Part shown: positions 9,026 to 18,293 of the stretch, in pieces
Layout of the letters: every line of letters begins with the position of its first letter
How positions within the stretch are numbered: the first letter of the stretch is position 1
NCBI RefSeq assembly: GCF_900166625.1
Contig: NZ_LT800499.1
Location: 544,695 to 608,694 of the forward strand
Source of the DNA: Halobacillus massiliensis
GTDB lineage: Bacteria > Bacillota > Bacilli > Bacillales > Halobacillaceae
Length of the DNA: 64,000 nt
Direction of reading: 5' to 3'
The notes under the pieces: generated by a model
Databases searched by the model: none
Seen by the model: the letters and a program-made list of their open reading frames with translations, nothing else
Told to the model about the DNA's origin: nothing
Program-made: the position numbers and the translations under genes

Positions 9026-9961
9026 ATGAAAGCTATTGTAATAGAAAAATATGGCAGCACGGAACAGTTAAAGGAAAAAGAGATGCAGATCCCGGAAATA
9101 GAAGATAATCAAGTACTCGTTGAACTTAAAGCGACTTCAATTAACCCAATTGACTGGAAGCTGAGAGAAGGGTATTTAAAAGAAAAAGTCGATTTTGAAT
9201 TTCCGATTATTTTAGGATGGGATGCTGCAGGTATTGTTAGAAAAACAGGAGCTAATGTCAGCAAGTTTAAAGAAGGTGACAGAGTATTCTCTCGTCCGGA
9301 ATTGACCCGGCTTGGCACCTATGCGGAATATGCCGCAATTGATGAGCATGTGCTGGCCCATCTTCCTGAAGAAATTTCTTATGAACAGGCGGCAGCTGTC
9401 CCTTTGGCGGGCTTAACCGCCCGTCAGTGTTTAGTCGACTCAGCGGGCATACAGGAAGGCGATAAAGTTCTTATCCATGCCGGTTCCGGAGGGGTTGGAC
9501 ACTATGCAATTCAAATTGCGAAGTCTTTTGGTGCTTATGTAGCAACAACGGCCAGCGGCAAAAATCAGGAATGGGTGGAAGAATTAGGCGTTGATCGTTT
9601 TATTAATTACAAAGAGGAAAACTTTGAAGAAGTGCTGGAGGACTTTGATATTGTTCTTGATACCCTGGGTGGAGACATTCAGGAAAAAAGCTACAGTATT
9701 CTAAAAGAAGGTGGACGACTCGCTTCCATTGTTCAGCCTCCAGATCAAGAGACAGCAGAAAAGCATGGAGTAAAAGCTGAATTTGTCTGGCTTGAACCTG
9801 ATGGTGAAAAGCTTGCACAGCTCGGGAATCTAATGGTAAAAGGCGAAATGATTTCAAAAGTCGGCCACACTTTCCCTCTAAGCGAAGAAGGCTTAAGGGA
9901 AGCTCATAGACTTAGTGAAAGTCACCATGCGGTAGGGAAAATTGTCATAAAAATAAAGTAA
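9026..9961 (+). CDS. NADP-dependent MDR-family oxidoreductase (quinone-oxidoreductase like)
   Basis: 311 residues. A medium-chain dehydrogenase/reductase with an N-terminal GroES-like domain (SINPIDWKLREG) and a Rossmann domain with HAGSGGVGHYAIQIAK at about residues 150-165. The catalytic zinc ligands of true alcohol dehydrogenases are absent, as in the quinone reductase/enoyl reductase branch, which reduces quinones or activated alkenes with NADPH. The start is set by AAGGAGAGG before ATG; the longer in-frame upstream reading lacks a ribosome site. Monocistronic, with a strong terminator after it. Substrate cannot be inferred. Confidence 0.85.
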   Translation: MKAIVIEKYGSTEQLKEKEMQIPEIEDNQVLVELKATSINPIDWKLREGYLKEKVDFEFPIILGWDAAGIVRKTGANVSKFKEGDRVFSRPELTRLGTYAEYAAIDEHVLAHLPEEISYEQAAAVPLAGLTARQCLVDSAGIQEGDKVLIHAGSGGVGHYAIQIAKSFGAYVATTASGKNQEWVEELGVDRFINYKEENFEEVLEDFDIVLDTLGGDIQEKSYSILKEGGRLASIVQPPDQETAEKHGVKAEFVWLEPDGEKLAQLGNLMVKGEMISKVGHTFPLSEEGLREAHRLSESHHAVGKIVIKIK

Positions 9962-9980
9962 TAAAAATAGTAGTTGTTAG

Positions 9981-10020
9981 CCTATATCTTCTCTTGTAAT
10001 GAGAAGATATAGGCGTTTTT
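9981..10020 (+). terminator. Terminator after the MDR oxidoreductase
   Basis: Perfect 13-bp stem CCTATATCTTCTC / GAGAAGATATAGG with a 7-nt loop, then a T run. Confidence 0.9.
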
Positions 10021-10090
10021 AATTTTTTTGTGTATTAAATTTGTTATATGGGTAAAGTTTTGTAGTGGTGTGAAAAGGAGTGAGTCAGAC

Positions 10091-11536
10091 ATGTTAATCA
10101 ATTATCAAGCAGAATCATTTTTCGATGAAATGATGGATTCATCAGGCAACCCTAAAGCCCCCTATAAAGTTTTTAACGACATCATTTCAGAGGCTTCCGC
10201 AGAAGGATTGCAAAAAAGACAGGAAAGAGCACAGTTAAACTTTTTAAAACAAGGAATCACTTTCACACTGGACGAGTATGGTACTGAACGGACACTTCCT
10301 TTTGATTTCGTTCCGATCATTATTCCTGAGAAGAAATGGAAGGAAATCGAAAAGGGACTAAAACAGAGAGTTGAAGCGTTAAGTCACTTTTTAAAAGATA
10401 TTTATAGTGAAAAGAGGATTATTAAGGAAGAAGTAGTACCGAAAGAGCTGCTCGAAAATAGCGTCTATTATAATGAGGAGCAGGTTTCAGGTACTCATTT
10501 TAACGACCACATATTTATAGCGGGAATTGATCTTATTCGTGATGAAAATGGCGAATACCGTGTGATGGAGGACAACCTGCGTAATCCTTCAGGCATTTCA
10601 TATGTTTATCAAAACCGTCATGTTATGAGACAAGTGTATCCAGAACTTTTTTATAAATATAGCATCCTGCCACTGGAAAACCAGTTTAAAGAGCTGCAAA
10701 AAGATCTATTCAGCCATGCACCGCGTAATGCACCATCTCAGCCGCATGCCGTATTGTTAACGACAGGTGTAAATAACGCTGCATATTATGATCATGTGTT
10801 TCTTGCAAAGCAGCTGGGGATTGAATTAGTAGAAGGACGTGATCTTGTCGTTGAAAATGATATCGTATATAAGGAAACGACCAGCGGCTTAGAGCGCGTG
10901 GATATCATTTATCGAAGATTTGATGACGAGCATCTAGACCCGGAAGCCTTTGATTCAGATTCTGAAGTTGGTGCAGCAGGGATTATGGAGGCTTATAAAA
11001 AGGGAAATGTAGCCATCTTAAATGGTGTGGGCAGCGGTGCGGCAGATGATAAGGCGATTTACGCTTTCGTGCCGGAAATGATTCGCTTTTACCTGGAAGA
11101 AGAGCCGATTCTTAATAATGTAACAACCTATTTCTTAAGAGATTCAGAGCAGAGAGAGTATGTGTTAGAAAACCTTGAGAAGCTAGTCATAAAAAATGTA
11201 GGGGCTTCCGGCGGAGATGATATGCTGATTGGTCCTAATGCCTCAGAAGAAGAAATTACGGAATTCAGGAAAAAAATTAAGGAAACCCCTAATCAATATA
11301 TTGCCCAGCCTACGATTGAGCTGTCACGGGCACCGGCATTCCAGGAAGGGGAGTTCCGGCCCCGGCATATAGATTTAAGAATCTTTGTGACGAAAGGGGA
11401 GAAAACGAGCGTTTTTCCGGGAGGGCTTTCAAGAGTGGCTTTGAAGGAAGATAATCTTGTAGTGAACTCATCTCAGGGAGGCGGAGTTAAGGATATCTGG
11501 GTAATAAATGCAGAAGGAGGAGAGGATTATGCTTAG
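10091..11536 (+). CDS. Circularly permuted ATP-grasp protein, copy 1
   Basis: 481 residues, full length for the DUF404/DUF407 circularly permuted ATP-grasp family. ATP-grasp enzymes form amide or peptide-like bonds through an acyl-phosphate; the target of this branch is unknown, and comparative work has proposed peptide synthesis or protein tagging. Visible blocks are IDLIRDENGEYRVMEDNLRNPSG (metal and ATP site, about 145-167), DIIYRR (about 272) and VIKNVGASGGDDMLIGP. In that last glycine-rich loop copy 1 has GGDDM where copy 2 has GGYDM. The chosen ATG aligns with the copy 2 start and follows AAAGGAG. Its stop overlaps the next gene by 8 bp, so the pair is translationally coupled. About two-thirds identical to the protein at 12715. 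Confidence 0.9.
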   Translation: MLINYQAESFFDEMMDSSGNPKAPYKVFNDIISEASAEGLQKRQERAQLNFLKQGITFTLDEYGTERTLPFDFVPIIIPEKKWKEIEKGLKQRVEALSHFLKDIYSEKRIIKEEVVPKELLENSVYYNEEQVSGTHFNDHIFIAGIDLIRDENGEYRVMEDNLRNPSGISYVYQNRHVMRQVYPELFYKYSILPLENQFKELQKDLFSHAPRNAPSQPHAVLLTTGVNNAAYYDHVFLAKQLGIELVEGRDLVVENDIVYKETTSGLERVDIIYRRFDDEHLDPEAFDSDSEVGAAGIMEAYKKGNVAILNGVGSGAADDKAIYAFVPEMIRFYLEEEPILNNVTTYFLRDSEQREYVLENLEKLVIKNVGASGGDDMLIGPNASEEEITEFRKKIKETPNQYIAQPTIELSRAPAFQEGEFRPRHIDLRIFVTKGEKTSVFPGGLSRVALKEDNLVVNSSQGGGVKDIWVINAEGGEDYA

Positions 11537-12500
11537 TCGAGTTGCGGATTCCCTATATTGGATGTCCAGAAATATTGAACGATCTGAAAATAATGCGCGA
11601 ACTCTGAGCAGTCAGCTGATTTATATGCTGGAAGATTCAGAACAGCATATACTGGACAGCAGCTGGGAAGTTATTCTTGAAATCTGTGCTTCTAAAGGCG
11701 AGTATGATAACCATTACTCCCGTTTAAATAGTGAGAGTATCATACAATTTTTTACACAGAGCCGGGAAAATAAAGATTCTCTTATTAATTTACTGGGAAG
11801 TGCAAGAGAGCATGCAAGGGCATCCAGAACTATTATACCAGATTCTGTCTGGCAGCTGCTCAATCGTTTTTATATAGAGAAAAAGGATCAGCTGGAGCAG
11901 CCATTAAATTCAAGTAATATCCATAGTGAGTTGTACGATATCGTTGATATGTCAACGAATTTTCAGGGGATTATTGAATCTGCAATGTTAAGGGGAAAAC
12001 CATATAGTTTTGTAAAGATAGGAAAATGGATAGAACGGGCTGATACTACAGCACGCACATTAAAGGTAATATGTGAGAAGACGTTAAAGGAAAATACAGG
12101 TTTACAAGTTTCTGATCACTTGCTGCATGCTCTCCAGGTTGTCAATGGGTATGATTCTTTTATTATGGAGCACCAATTAACGCTGGAGCCTAATGAAGTC
12201 TTCACCTTTTTAATTGAAGAAGAGCGGTTTCCCCGGTCCATTAAGTATTGTCTAGGACATACCTTAAATGCTGTCGAACAATTAAACTCTGGAAAGAGAC
12301 CTCAATATACAGAAGAATTACTTCAGCTGCTGGCGAATACACAAAGAGGGATTAAGCGGTCAGAAGTTTCTGAAATGACTATTGAGGAACTCCTGGTTTT
12401 TCTTAATGGATTCCAGGAGCATTGTGAACGAATCAATGAAGTTTTCTCAGCCACATATAATTTAGATGGATATAAAAAAAGAACGGTGCTAAAGGAATAA
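11529..12500 (+). CDS. Alpha-E domain protein, copy 1
   Basis: 323 residues, an all-helical protein of the alpha-E (DUF403) family, recognised from its opening MLSRVADSLYWMSRNIERSENNAR. Members are almost always encoded beside permuted ATP-grasp and transglutaminase-like proteins, as here, and are thought to be partners of the ATP-grasp enzyme; no catalytic activity is known. The ATG lies inside the end of the ATP-grasp gene (8-bp overlap) behind GGAGGAGAGG. The copy at 14165 shares start, length and the same overlap, so the pair was duplicated as a unit. No signal peptide, so cytoplasmic. Confidence 0.9.
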   Translation: MLSRVADSLYWMSRNIERSENNARTLSSQLIYMLEDSEQHILDSSWEVILEICASKGEYDNHYSRLNSESIIQFFTQSRENKDSLINLLGSAREHARASRTIIPDSVWQLLNRFYIEKKDQLEQPLNSSNIHSELYDIVDMSTNFQGIIESAMLRGKPYSFVKIGKWIERADTTARTLKVICEKTLKENTGLQVSDHLLHALQVVNGYDSFIMEHQLTLEPNEVFTFLIEEERFPRSIKYCLGHTLNAVEQLNSGKRPQYTEELLQLLANTQRGIKRSEVSEMTIEELLVFLNGFQEHCERINEVFSATYNLDGYKKRTVLKE

Positions 12501-12537
12501 TGAGCTTGAACGGAAATAGTATAAAAATTGGTGATCG

Positions 12538-12572
12538 ACAGCAGGTACTTGGAAAATAAGAGTGCCTGCTGT
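12538..12572 (+). terminator. Hairpin between the duplicated gene pairs
   Basis: ACAGCAGG pairs with CCTGCTGT across a 19-nt loop; the following GTTTGTATT is a poor T run, so read-through into the second pair is likely. Confidence 0.55.
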
Positions 12573-12650
12573 TTGTATTCTCGCATTTTCTTCACTTTCT
12601 GCGATTTTTTGCGAAAAATTTTGGCTTTTTAAAAAATCTTATGTAATTTT

Positions 12651-12680
12651 TTGACTATTCTATAAAAATGGGGGTATAGT
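12651..12680 (+). promoter_or_regulatory. Sigma-A type promoter for the second ATP-grasp operon
   Basis: TTGACT at 12651-12656 and TATAGT at 12675-12680, 18 bp apart, with the ATG about 35 bp downstream. It means the second gene pair plus the transglutaminase gene can be expressed apart from the first pair. Confidence 0.7.
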
Positions 12681-12714
12681 TTTTACATAGAAGTCATGGG
12701 AGGAGAGAGTATCT

Positions 12715-14172
12715 ATGTTAAAAAATTATCAGCAAGGCTCTTTTTTTGATGAAATGGTGGATGGATCGGGCCGTCCTAAAGAGCACTACGAATCTTTTTA
12801 TAAGTTAATCTCCGATACCCCAGAAGAAGAATTGAGAGAGAAACATGAGACGGCTCAGCTGAGTTTCCTGCGGCAAGGTATAACATTTACTGTCTACAAC
12901 GACGAAGGTGGTACCGAACGAACAATGCCTTTTGATTTTGTTCCAATTATTATTCCCGAAGATCAATGGAAAACCATCGAAAAAGGCATGAAACAACGTA
13001 TGAAAGCTTTAAACTACTTTTTAGACGATATTTATAAAGATCAAGAGATTGTAAAAGATGGCATCATCCCGGAAGAGCTTATCCGTGATAATCTATATTA
13101 TTATGAAAAACAGGTGTCCGGGTTGGAAGTTCCTTTAAATAATCATATCTTTTTGGCCGGTATTGATTTAATCAGGGACGAACACGGTGAATATCGGGTT
13201 CTTGAAGATAATCTGCGAAATCCTTCTGGTATGTCCTATGTTTTCCAGAATCGCTATGTAATGAGACAAGTTTATCCGGAACTATTTTTCCAGCACTCTG
13301 TTCAATCGTTGGAAATTCAATTTAAAGAGCTTCATGGTGCCCTGCTCAGTCATGCCCCGCGCAATTCGATCGCCTTTCAGCCTTGTGCTGTCCTGCTTAC
13401 ACCCGGCATGTATAATTCAGCGTATTACGATCATGTGTTCCTGGCACAGCAAATGGGTATAGAACTAGTGGAAGGGAGAGACCTGATCGTTAAAAATGAT
13501 ATCGTCTATATGAAAACGATCCGTGGTCTAAAGCGTGTAGATATTATCTACAGGAGAATTGATGATGACTTTCTAGACCCTGAAGCATTTCGACCGGATT
13601 CTGCTCTGGGTGTTTCCGGACTGCTGAGGGCTTACCGTAAAGGTAATGTAGCGATTTTAAACGGAATCGGGAATGGAGTGGCTGATGATAAGGCGATGTA
13701 TGCATACGTCCCGAAAATGATTCAGTACTATTTAAATGAAGACCCGATTATAAAGAATGTAGAGACTTACTTTCTCCGTGATCCTGAACAGTTGGAATAT
13801 GTCATTGAAAATTTAGAAAAGCTTGTTGTAAAAAACGTAGGAGCCTCAGGAGGGTACGATATGCTTATTGGTCCTCATGCTACAGAAGAAGAGCTAAGGG
13901 TCTTCCGCAGAAAAATCATTGAAACTCCAAATCAGTATATTGCCCAGCCTACTATTAAATTATCCAGAGCCCCAGCCTTTCAAAAAGGGGAATTTTATCC
14001 TTGTCACGTTGATTTACGAGTGTTTGTAATGAATGGCAGCCATACACATGTTCTTCCTGGAGGACTTTCACGTGTAGCTCTAAAGAAAGGCTCTCTTGTA
14101 GTCAATTCCTCACAGGGAGGCGGCGGAAAAGACACGTGGGTACTTGCCGAAGGGGGGAACGGCCATGCTTAG
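12715..14172 (+). CDS. Circularly permuted ATP-grasp protein, copy 2
   Basis: 485 residues, paralogue of the protein at 10091. It keeps the same blocks: IDLIRDEHGEYRVLEDNLRNPSG, DIIYRR and VVKNVGASGGYDMLIGP, the latter closer to the usual GGYGM loop than copy 1. The main extra residues are a short insertion before the LNNHIF segment. The strong GGAGG precedes ATG by 8 bases and a separate sigma-A type promoter lies just upstream. It overlaps the following alpha-E gene by 8 bp. Having its own promoter and lying next to the transglutaminase gene, this copy is probably the ancestral operon partner; copy 1 may be a specialised duplicate. Cytoplasmic; substrate unknown. Confidence 0.9.
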   Translation: MLKNYQQGSFFDEMVDGSGRPKEHYESFYKLISDTPEEELREKHETAQLSFLRQGITFTVYNDEGGTERTMPFDFVPIIIPEDQWKTIEKGMKQRMKALNYFLDDIYKDQEIVKDGIIPEELIRDNLYYYEKQVSGLEVPLNNHIFLAGIDLIRDEHGEYRVLEDNLRNPSGMSYVFQNRYVMRQVYPELFFQHSVQSLEIQFKELHGALLSHAPRNSIAFQPCAVLLTPGMYNSAYYDHVFLAQQMGIELVEGRDLIVKNDIVYMKTIRGLKRVDIIYRRIDDDFLDPEAFRPDSALGVSGLLRAYRKGNVAILNGIGNGVADDKAMYAYVPKMIQYYLNEDPIIKNVETYFLRDPEQLEYVIENLEKLVVKNVGASGGYDMLIGPHATEEELRVFRRKIIETPNQYIAQPTIKLSRAPAFQKGEFYPCHVDLRVFVMNGSHTHVLPGGLSRVALKKGSLVVNSSQGGGGKDTWVLAEGGNGHA

Positions 14173-15136
14173 CCGAACAGCAGATTCACTATATTGGATG
14201 TCGAGGAATATTGAGCGTTCTGAAAACAATGCCAGAATTTTAAGCGCCCAGATGATTCATATGCTTGAGTCTTCGGATCAAAAAATAGTAGACAAGGACT
14301 GGGAGGAAATTCTTGAAATCTGTGCTTCTAAACAAGAATATTTCAGTCATTACGACAGACTAAACAGAGAGACCATCCTGCACTATTTAATGTTAAACCC
14401 GGTGAATATGAATGCCATACAAAATACCATTAATTTTTCGAGGGAAAATGCCAGAGCCAGTCGTGATATTATTCCAGATGCTCTGTGGCAGCTGATCAAC
14501 CGCTTTTATTTAGAGAAGAGAAGCCAAGCAGAACAGCCGTTAATTCCTCCTGTCATTCAAAATCATTTAAAAGATGTTATTAATATGTCGATGACGTGCC
14601 AGGGAATTATTGAATCCACGATGACGAGAGGCATTCCCTATGCTTTTATAAAAATCGGTAAGTGGATAGAGAGGGCAGAGAAAACAGCAAGAATCTTGAA
14701 TGTCATTTGTGAAAAAACGATCCGAGAGAAAAATAGTACGGACTCGCAATCGTATTATTATTGGCTGACAGCTTTGCAAATTGTCAATGGCTATGACTCT
14801 TTTATTAAGGATCATCCACCGACGATGAACCCTCAGCAAGTACTGACCTTTCTTGTGGAGGAAGAGAGATTTCCACGTTCCATTCGTTATTGTGTGGATC
14901 ACATCATCAATGCAGTGGAAGATTTAGAGTCAGGCAAACGATCCCATTATTCCGAGGAATTATTTCAACTTCTGATGAATATACAGGAGAAGATAAGACA
15001 TACAGATATTTCAGGATTGTCGATGGAAGAACTCATGGTATACCTTGATGAGTTCCAGGACGATTGCCATAAAGTCAGCTATGTTTTCTCAAAGACATAT
15101 TATCTGGTTAATCCTGTACGTGCTACTCAAACGTAG
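14165..15136 (+). CDS. Alpha-E domain protein, copy 2
   Basis: 323 residues, the same length as copy 1, beginning MLSRTADSLYWMSRNIERSENNAR. All-helical alpha-E (DUF403) family. The ATG overlaps the ATP-grasp stop by 8 bp, as in copy 1, and the stop is 20 bp before the transglutaminase-like gene, giving a three-gene operon. The middle third (about residues 80-130) differs more between the copies than the ends, suggesting that this part carries copy-specific contacts. No catalytic residues are recognisable. Confidence 0.9.
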   Translation: MLSRTADSLYWMSRNIERSENNARILSAQMIHMLESSDQKIVDKDWEEILEICASKQEYFSHYDRLNRETILHYLMLNPVNMNAIQNTINFSRENARASRDIIPDALWQLINRFYLEKRSQAEQPLIPPVIQNHLKDVINMSMTCQGIIESTMTRGIPYAFIKIGKWIERAEKTARILNVICEKTIREKNSTDSQSYYYWLTALQIVNGYDSFIKDHPPTMNPQQVLTFLVEEERFPRSIRYCVDHIINAVEDLESGKRSHYSEELFQLLMNIQEKIRHTDISGLSMEELMVYLDEFQDDCHKVSYVFSKTYYLVNPVRATQT

Positions 15137-15156
15137 GGGAAAAGGAGAGTAAGAAT

Positions 15157-16011
15157 ATGAAGTATCAAATTGAGCATACCAACTTGTTCCGGTATGATAC
15201 GATGGTTGATCAAAGCATGAATGATATTCGACTGAAGCCGAGAAGCGATGAATGCCAGCGGCTGCTGTCTTATCGTACGGAAATTAACCCTGTATCAACT
15301 ACGAAAGAACATATAGACATATGGGGAAATCACGTGGAATCATTTTTTATATCTCATAAGCACAATGAACTAATGGTAAAAACATTGTCTGTAGTCAATA
15401 TTCAAAAGAGCCCGCTCGTATATATGCTGAAATATTCAGACCAGATGCGTAATATTTTTAATTCGAAACTGTTTAAAGACCATTATCTTCACTATATTAA
15501 CGAATCGCCTTATACTTTTTTATACAAAGAACAGGTCGATGAAATCGTTCAAGCTGTAGGCGGAGAGGTGGATGACCCAATTCAGTTCTCTTTAGACTTA
15601 ATGGGTTATTTAAATGGTTCCATCGCTTATGACGGTATGGCTACACATGTAGGTACAAAAGCATTTGAGTCATGGCCGTTAAAAGCAGGAGTATGCCAGG
15701 ACTATGCCCATGTGATGCTCGGTGTCTTACGGGCAAAAGGAATTCCAGCACGTTACGTAAGCGGTTATTTGTATGTAGGTGAAGATTCCGCCCTCGTCGG
15801 CGACTCTGCGACCCATGCCTGGGTGGAAGTGATGGTTCCCGGAATCGGCTGGCTTGGTTTAGACCCTACCAACAATGTGGAAGCTCTTGAAAACCACATT
15901 CGTATCGGGACAGGTCGTGACTATGCCGATGTGAGTCCGCTTCAAGGAGTGTATCGAGGCGGGGGACAAAAATCAGATGTTAAGGTAAGCGTTACGCTGT
16001 TAGAACAGTAA
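15157..16011 (+). CDS. Transglutaminase-like cysteine protease/ligase
   Basis: 284 residues. An N-terminal beta-rich bacterial transglutaminase domain is followed by a transglutaminase core with the full triad: Cys180 in AGVCQDYAH, His220 in SATHAWVEV and Asp236 in GLDPTNN. Such enzymes cleave or exchange amide bonds by a papain-like thioester mechanism. No signal peptide is seen, so it is probably cytoplasmic. It is the last gene of the ATP-grasp/alpha-E operon, 20 bp after alpha-E copy 2, with AAAGGAGAG before ATG. In family terms the ATP-grasp would build an amide bond and this enzyme could remove or transfer it; that functional pairing is inference. Confidence 0.88.
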   Translation: MKYQIEHTNLFRYDTMVDQSMNDIRLKPRSDECQRLLSYRTEINPVSTTKEHIDIWGNHVESFFISHKHNELMVKTLSVVNIQKSPLVYMLKYSDQMRNIFNSKLFKDHYLHYINESPYTFLYKEQVDEIVQAVGGEVDDPIQFSLDLMGYLNGSIAYDGMATHVGTKAFESWPLKAGVCQDYAHVMLGVLRAKGIPARYVSGYLYVGEDSALVGDSATHAWVEVMVPGIGWLGLDPTNNVEALENHIRIGTGRDYADVSPLQGVYRGGGQKSDVKVSVTLLEQ

Positions 16012-16036
16012 TTGACATCAAAAACAGTAAATTAAG

Positions 16037-16078
16037 AAGCGCGTGATATTAGGCCTATAACTAATATCGCGCGCTTTT
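16037..16078 (+). terminator. Terminator of the ATP-grasp/transglutaminase operon
   Basis: 16-bp stem AAGCGCGTGATATTAG / CTAATATCGCGCGCTT (one G-T pair), 8-nt loop, then TT. It lies just before repeat locus 2. Confidence 0.8.
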
Positions 16079-16161
16079 CTAATGTCTAATTTATAGATGG
16101 ATGTTCTGTTTACTGGAGTAAGAGAATAGAGAAATTCCATCTATCACATGTAGAAAAAAGT

Positions 16162-16823
16162 GGCTGGGAAGTGACTCGCTTTTAAGCGGAGAGCCGGTGA
16201 GCTAGCTCGATGCACTCGCGGATCTCACCCTGGCTCTATTCCCTGCAGGAGTCTGGACAGTTCTCTTTTTCCTGCTGATTATTGCAGGGGAAACTGACTG
16301 TTCCGTTTACTGTAGGGAGAGAACAGCGGCTGGGAAATAGCTCGCTTTTAAGCGGAGAGCCGGTGAGCTAGCTCGTTACACTCGCGGATCTCACCCTGGC
16401 TTTTCTCCCTGCAGGAGTCTGGACAGCTCTCTTTTATCTGCTGATTATTGGAGGGGAAACTGACTGTTCCGTTTACTGTAGGGAGAGAACAGCGGCTGGG
16501 AAATAGCTCGCTTTTAAGCGGAGAGCCGGTGAGCTAGCTCGTTGCACTCGCGGATCTCACCCTGGCTCTATCTCCCTGCAGGAGTCTCGCCATTTCCCAG
16601 CCTCTTTAAATTTAATGGGGAAAACGGAACGCTGTAATCTCAGTAAGCTCTCTAATGGGAACGATCCTATCTTCTTAAATGTTCCGTTACTCCGAAAAAC
16701 ATAAAGGGCCGGGGGAAACGGCGAGACTCCTATGGGAGGATAGAACAGGGTGAGATCCCGGAGGGCTAAAGTCCGAGGAAGCTCACCGTTCGCCCATGGA
16801 AAGCAAGTGGTTTCCCCAGGCCC
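16162..16823. repeat. Palindromic repeat locus 2: three tandem B modules, spacer, module A
   Basis: Fills 16012-16943, where no gene is seen. B modules begin at 16162, 16328 and 16494, exactly 166 bp apart. The first two are cut short at GAGTCTGGACAG, and the third is complete, ending ATTTCCCAGCCTC at about 16605. A spacer with AACGGAACG and TGTTCCGTTAC leads to module A (16706-16823, GGGCCGGGGGAAA to TTTCCCCAGGCCC). Same plan and orientation as locus 1. It lies between converging genes. Confidence 0.9.
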
Positions 16824-16886
16824 GATTCTCTTCATTAAAGGAAACGTAAACAATTTATCCGTAGAAAGAGTTCTTTAACAATCATT

Positions 16887-16914
16887 AAAGGGGCTCCTTT
16901 AAAAGAAGCCCCTT
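16887..16914 (-). terminator. Terminator of brnQ
   Basis: AAAGGGGCT pairs with AGCCCCTT around an 11-nt loop, 30 bp past the brnQ stop. The T run on the minus strand is short. Confidence 0.65.
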
Positions 16915-16943
16915 CTTCTGCCTTATTAATCTATTTTAAGATA

Positions 16944-18260
16944 TTAATTTTGATACCGTTCTGAAGTTCTCGGTGCCTTAAAGAAGGAAATGACCCAGCC
17001 GGCTAAACCGCCAATTAGTGCTGGTATAATCCAGCCTAAGCTAAATTCAGCAAATGGCAGGGAAGTAATAAATGGTTCAGCAAAACTCATGGGTAATCCG
17101 AATTCAACCAGGCCGTCATATAGGCTGACGACAGCTGTTAAGAAAACAACTCCCCGGTAAATATACGGTGAATGGCTGAAAAATCTTCCGATAAACGTAA
17201 GGATAACGAGAACGATCGCTATCGGGTAAAGGAAAACGAGAACAGGAACAGAGTATGCAATGATTTCGTTCAGTCCTAAATTAGAAATAGCAAAACTAAC
17301 AATGGTAATGAATGTAATCACTGCTTTATAAGAAAAACGTGAAAATCTTTTAGAAAAGAATTGACCACAGGCCACGGTCAGACCAACACATGTTGTGAAA
17401 CACGCAAGCAAGACAATGACACCGATAAGCAGTGTGCCAATATTCCCGTACATAAGATCAGCAGCAGCAGACAATACCATACTTCCACTTTCGTAAGTGC
17501 CTTCAGAGGCCATTTTCGTCCCAATCCAGCCAATACAAATGTATACAGCAGTAAGTCCTGCTGCGGTTACTAATCCAGCTTGCACAGAACGGTATGTGAT
17601 TTCTTTAGGGCTTGTAACACCACGCTCCCTTAAAGCTGTGATTACTATAATCCCAAACGCAAGAGCTGCGATAGCATCCATTGTTAAGTAACCTTCAATG
17701 AACCCTGAGGAAAACGGCTGACTGCTGTATTTTTCTGCGGGCGGCTGTGCTTGACCGTCAAGGAGAAAAAAACTGCCAATGACTAAGCCGATAATGGCTA
17801 TAAACAAAACGGGAGTTAAATACTGTCCCACTGTATCAACAAGCTTACTTGGATTTAAACTTGTGATAAAGACAAGTATAAAGAAAACAATAGTAAAGAG
17901 CAGTAAGCCTGTCGCAGTTATTCCCCCTGTCCAGGGAGCGATACCCATCTCAAATCCCACGTTGGCAGCTCTGGGAATCCCGAAGAACGGACCGATTGCT
18001 AAATAAATAATAGATGTAAAAATAATAGCGAACATGGGATGAACTCTTCCCGCTAATTCGATCGCACCGTTTTTTACAAGGGAAATGGCAGCTACCGTAA
18101 TGATTGGAAGCCCTACGCCAGTAAGAACAAAGCCGATAATCGCCGGCCAGTAAGAAGTCCCGGCTTCCATTCCTAAGCTTACCGGGTATATTAAATTACC
18201 CGCTCCAAAAAACAGAGCAAACAGCATAAATCCAATGAATACAGTATCTCTTTTTTTCAT
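16944..18260 (-). CDS. brnQ: Branched-chain amino acid carrier (LIVCS family)
   Basis: 438 residues with about 12 membrane spans and the family start MKKRDTVFIGFMLFALFFGAGNLIYP, where the glycine-rich break in TM1 is diagnostic. BrnQ proteins import leucine, isoleucine and valine with sodium or protons. The start codon follows GAGAGGTAATAC at suitable distance. It is monocistronic, ends in a hairpin before repeat locus 2, and is divergent from the antiporter at 18563. A CcpA-like sequence lies 34 bp upstream of the start. No T-box leader was seen. Confidence 0.93.
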   Translation of the reverse strand: MKKRDTVFIGFMLFALFFGAGNLIYPVSLGMEAGTSYWPAIIGFVLTGVGLPIITVAAISLVKNGAIELAGRVHPMFAIIFTSIIYLAIGPFFGIPRAANVGFEMGIAPWTGGITATGLLLFTIVFFILVFITSLNPSKLVDTVGQYLTPVLFIAIIGLVIGSFFLLDGQAQPPAEKYSSQPFSSGFIEGYLTMDAIAALAFGIIVITALRERGVTSPKEITYRSVQAGLVTAAGLTAVYICIGWIGTKMASEGTYESGSMVLSAAADLMYGNIGTLLIGVIVLLACFTTCVGLTVACGQFFSKRFSRFSYKAVITFITIVSFAISNLGLNEIIAYSVPVLVFLYPIAIVLVILTFIGRFFSHSPYIYRGVVFLTAVVSLYDGLVEFGLPMSFAEPFITSLPFAEFSLGWIIPALIGGLAGWVISFFKAPRTSERYQN

Positions 18261-18293
18261 GATGTATTACCTCTCAAAAGTTTTAAATTTGCC

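Noticed and set aside
9975-16011. The ATP-grasp cluster as a biosynthetic gene cluster for a ribosomal peptide
   Set aside because: No small precursor-peptide gene, transporter or other tailoring enzyme could be found between or beside the genes.
16162-16605. A CRISPR array
   Set aside because: Repeats are 150-166 bp long imperfect palindromes without short unique spacers, and no cas gene is present.
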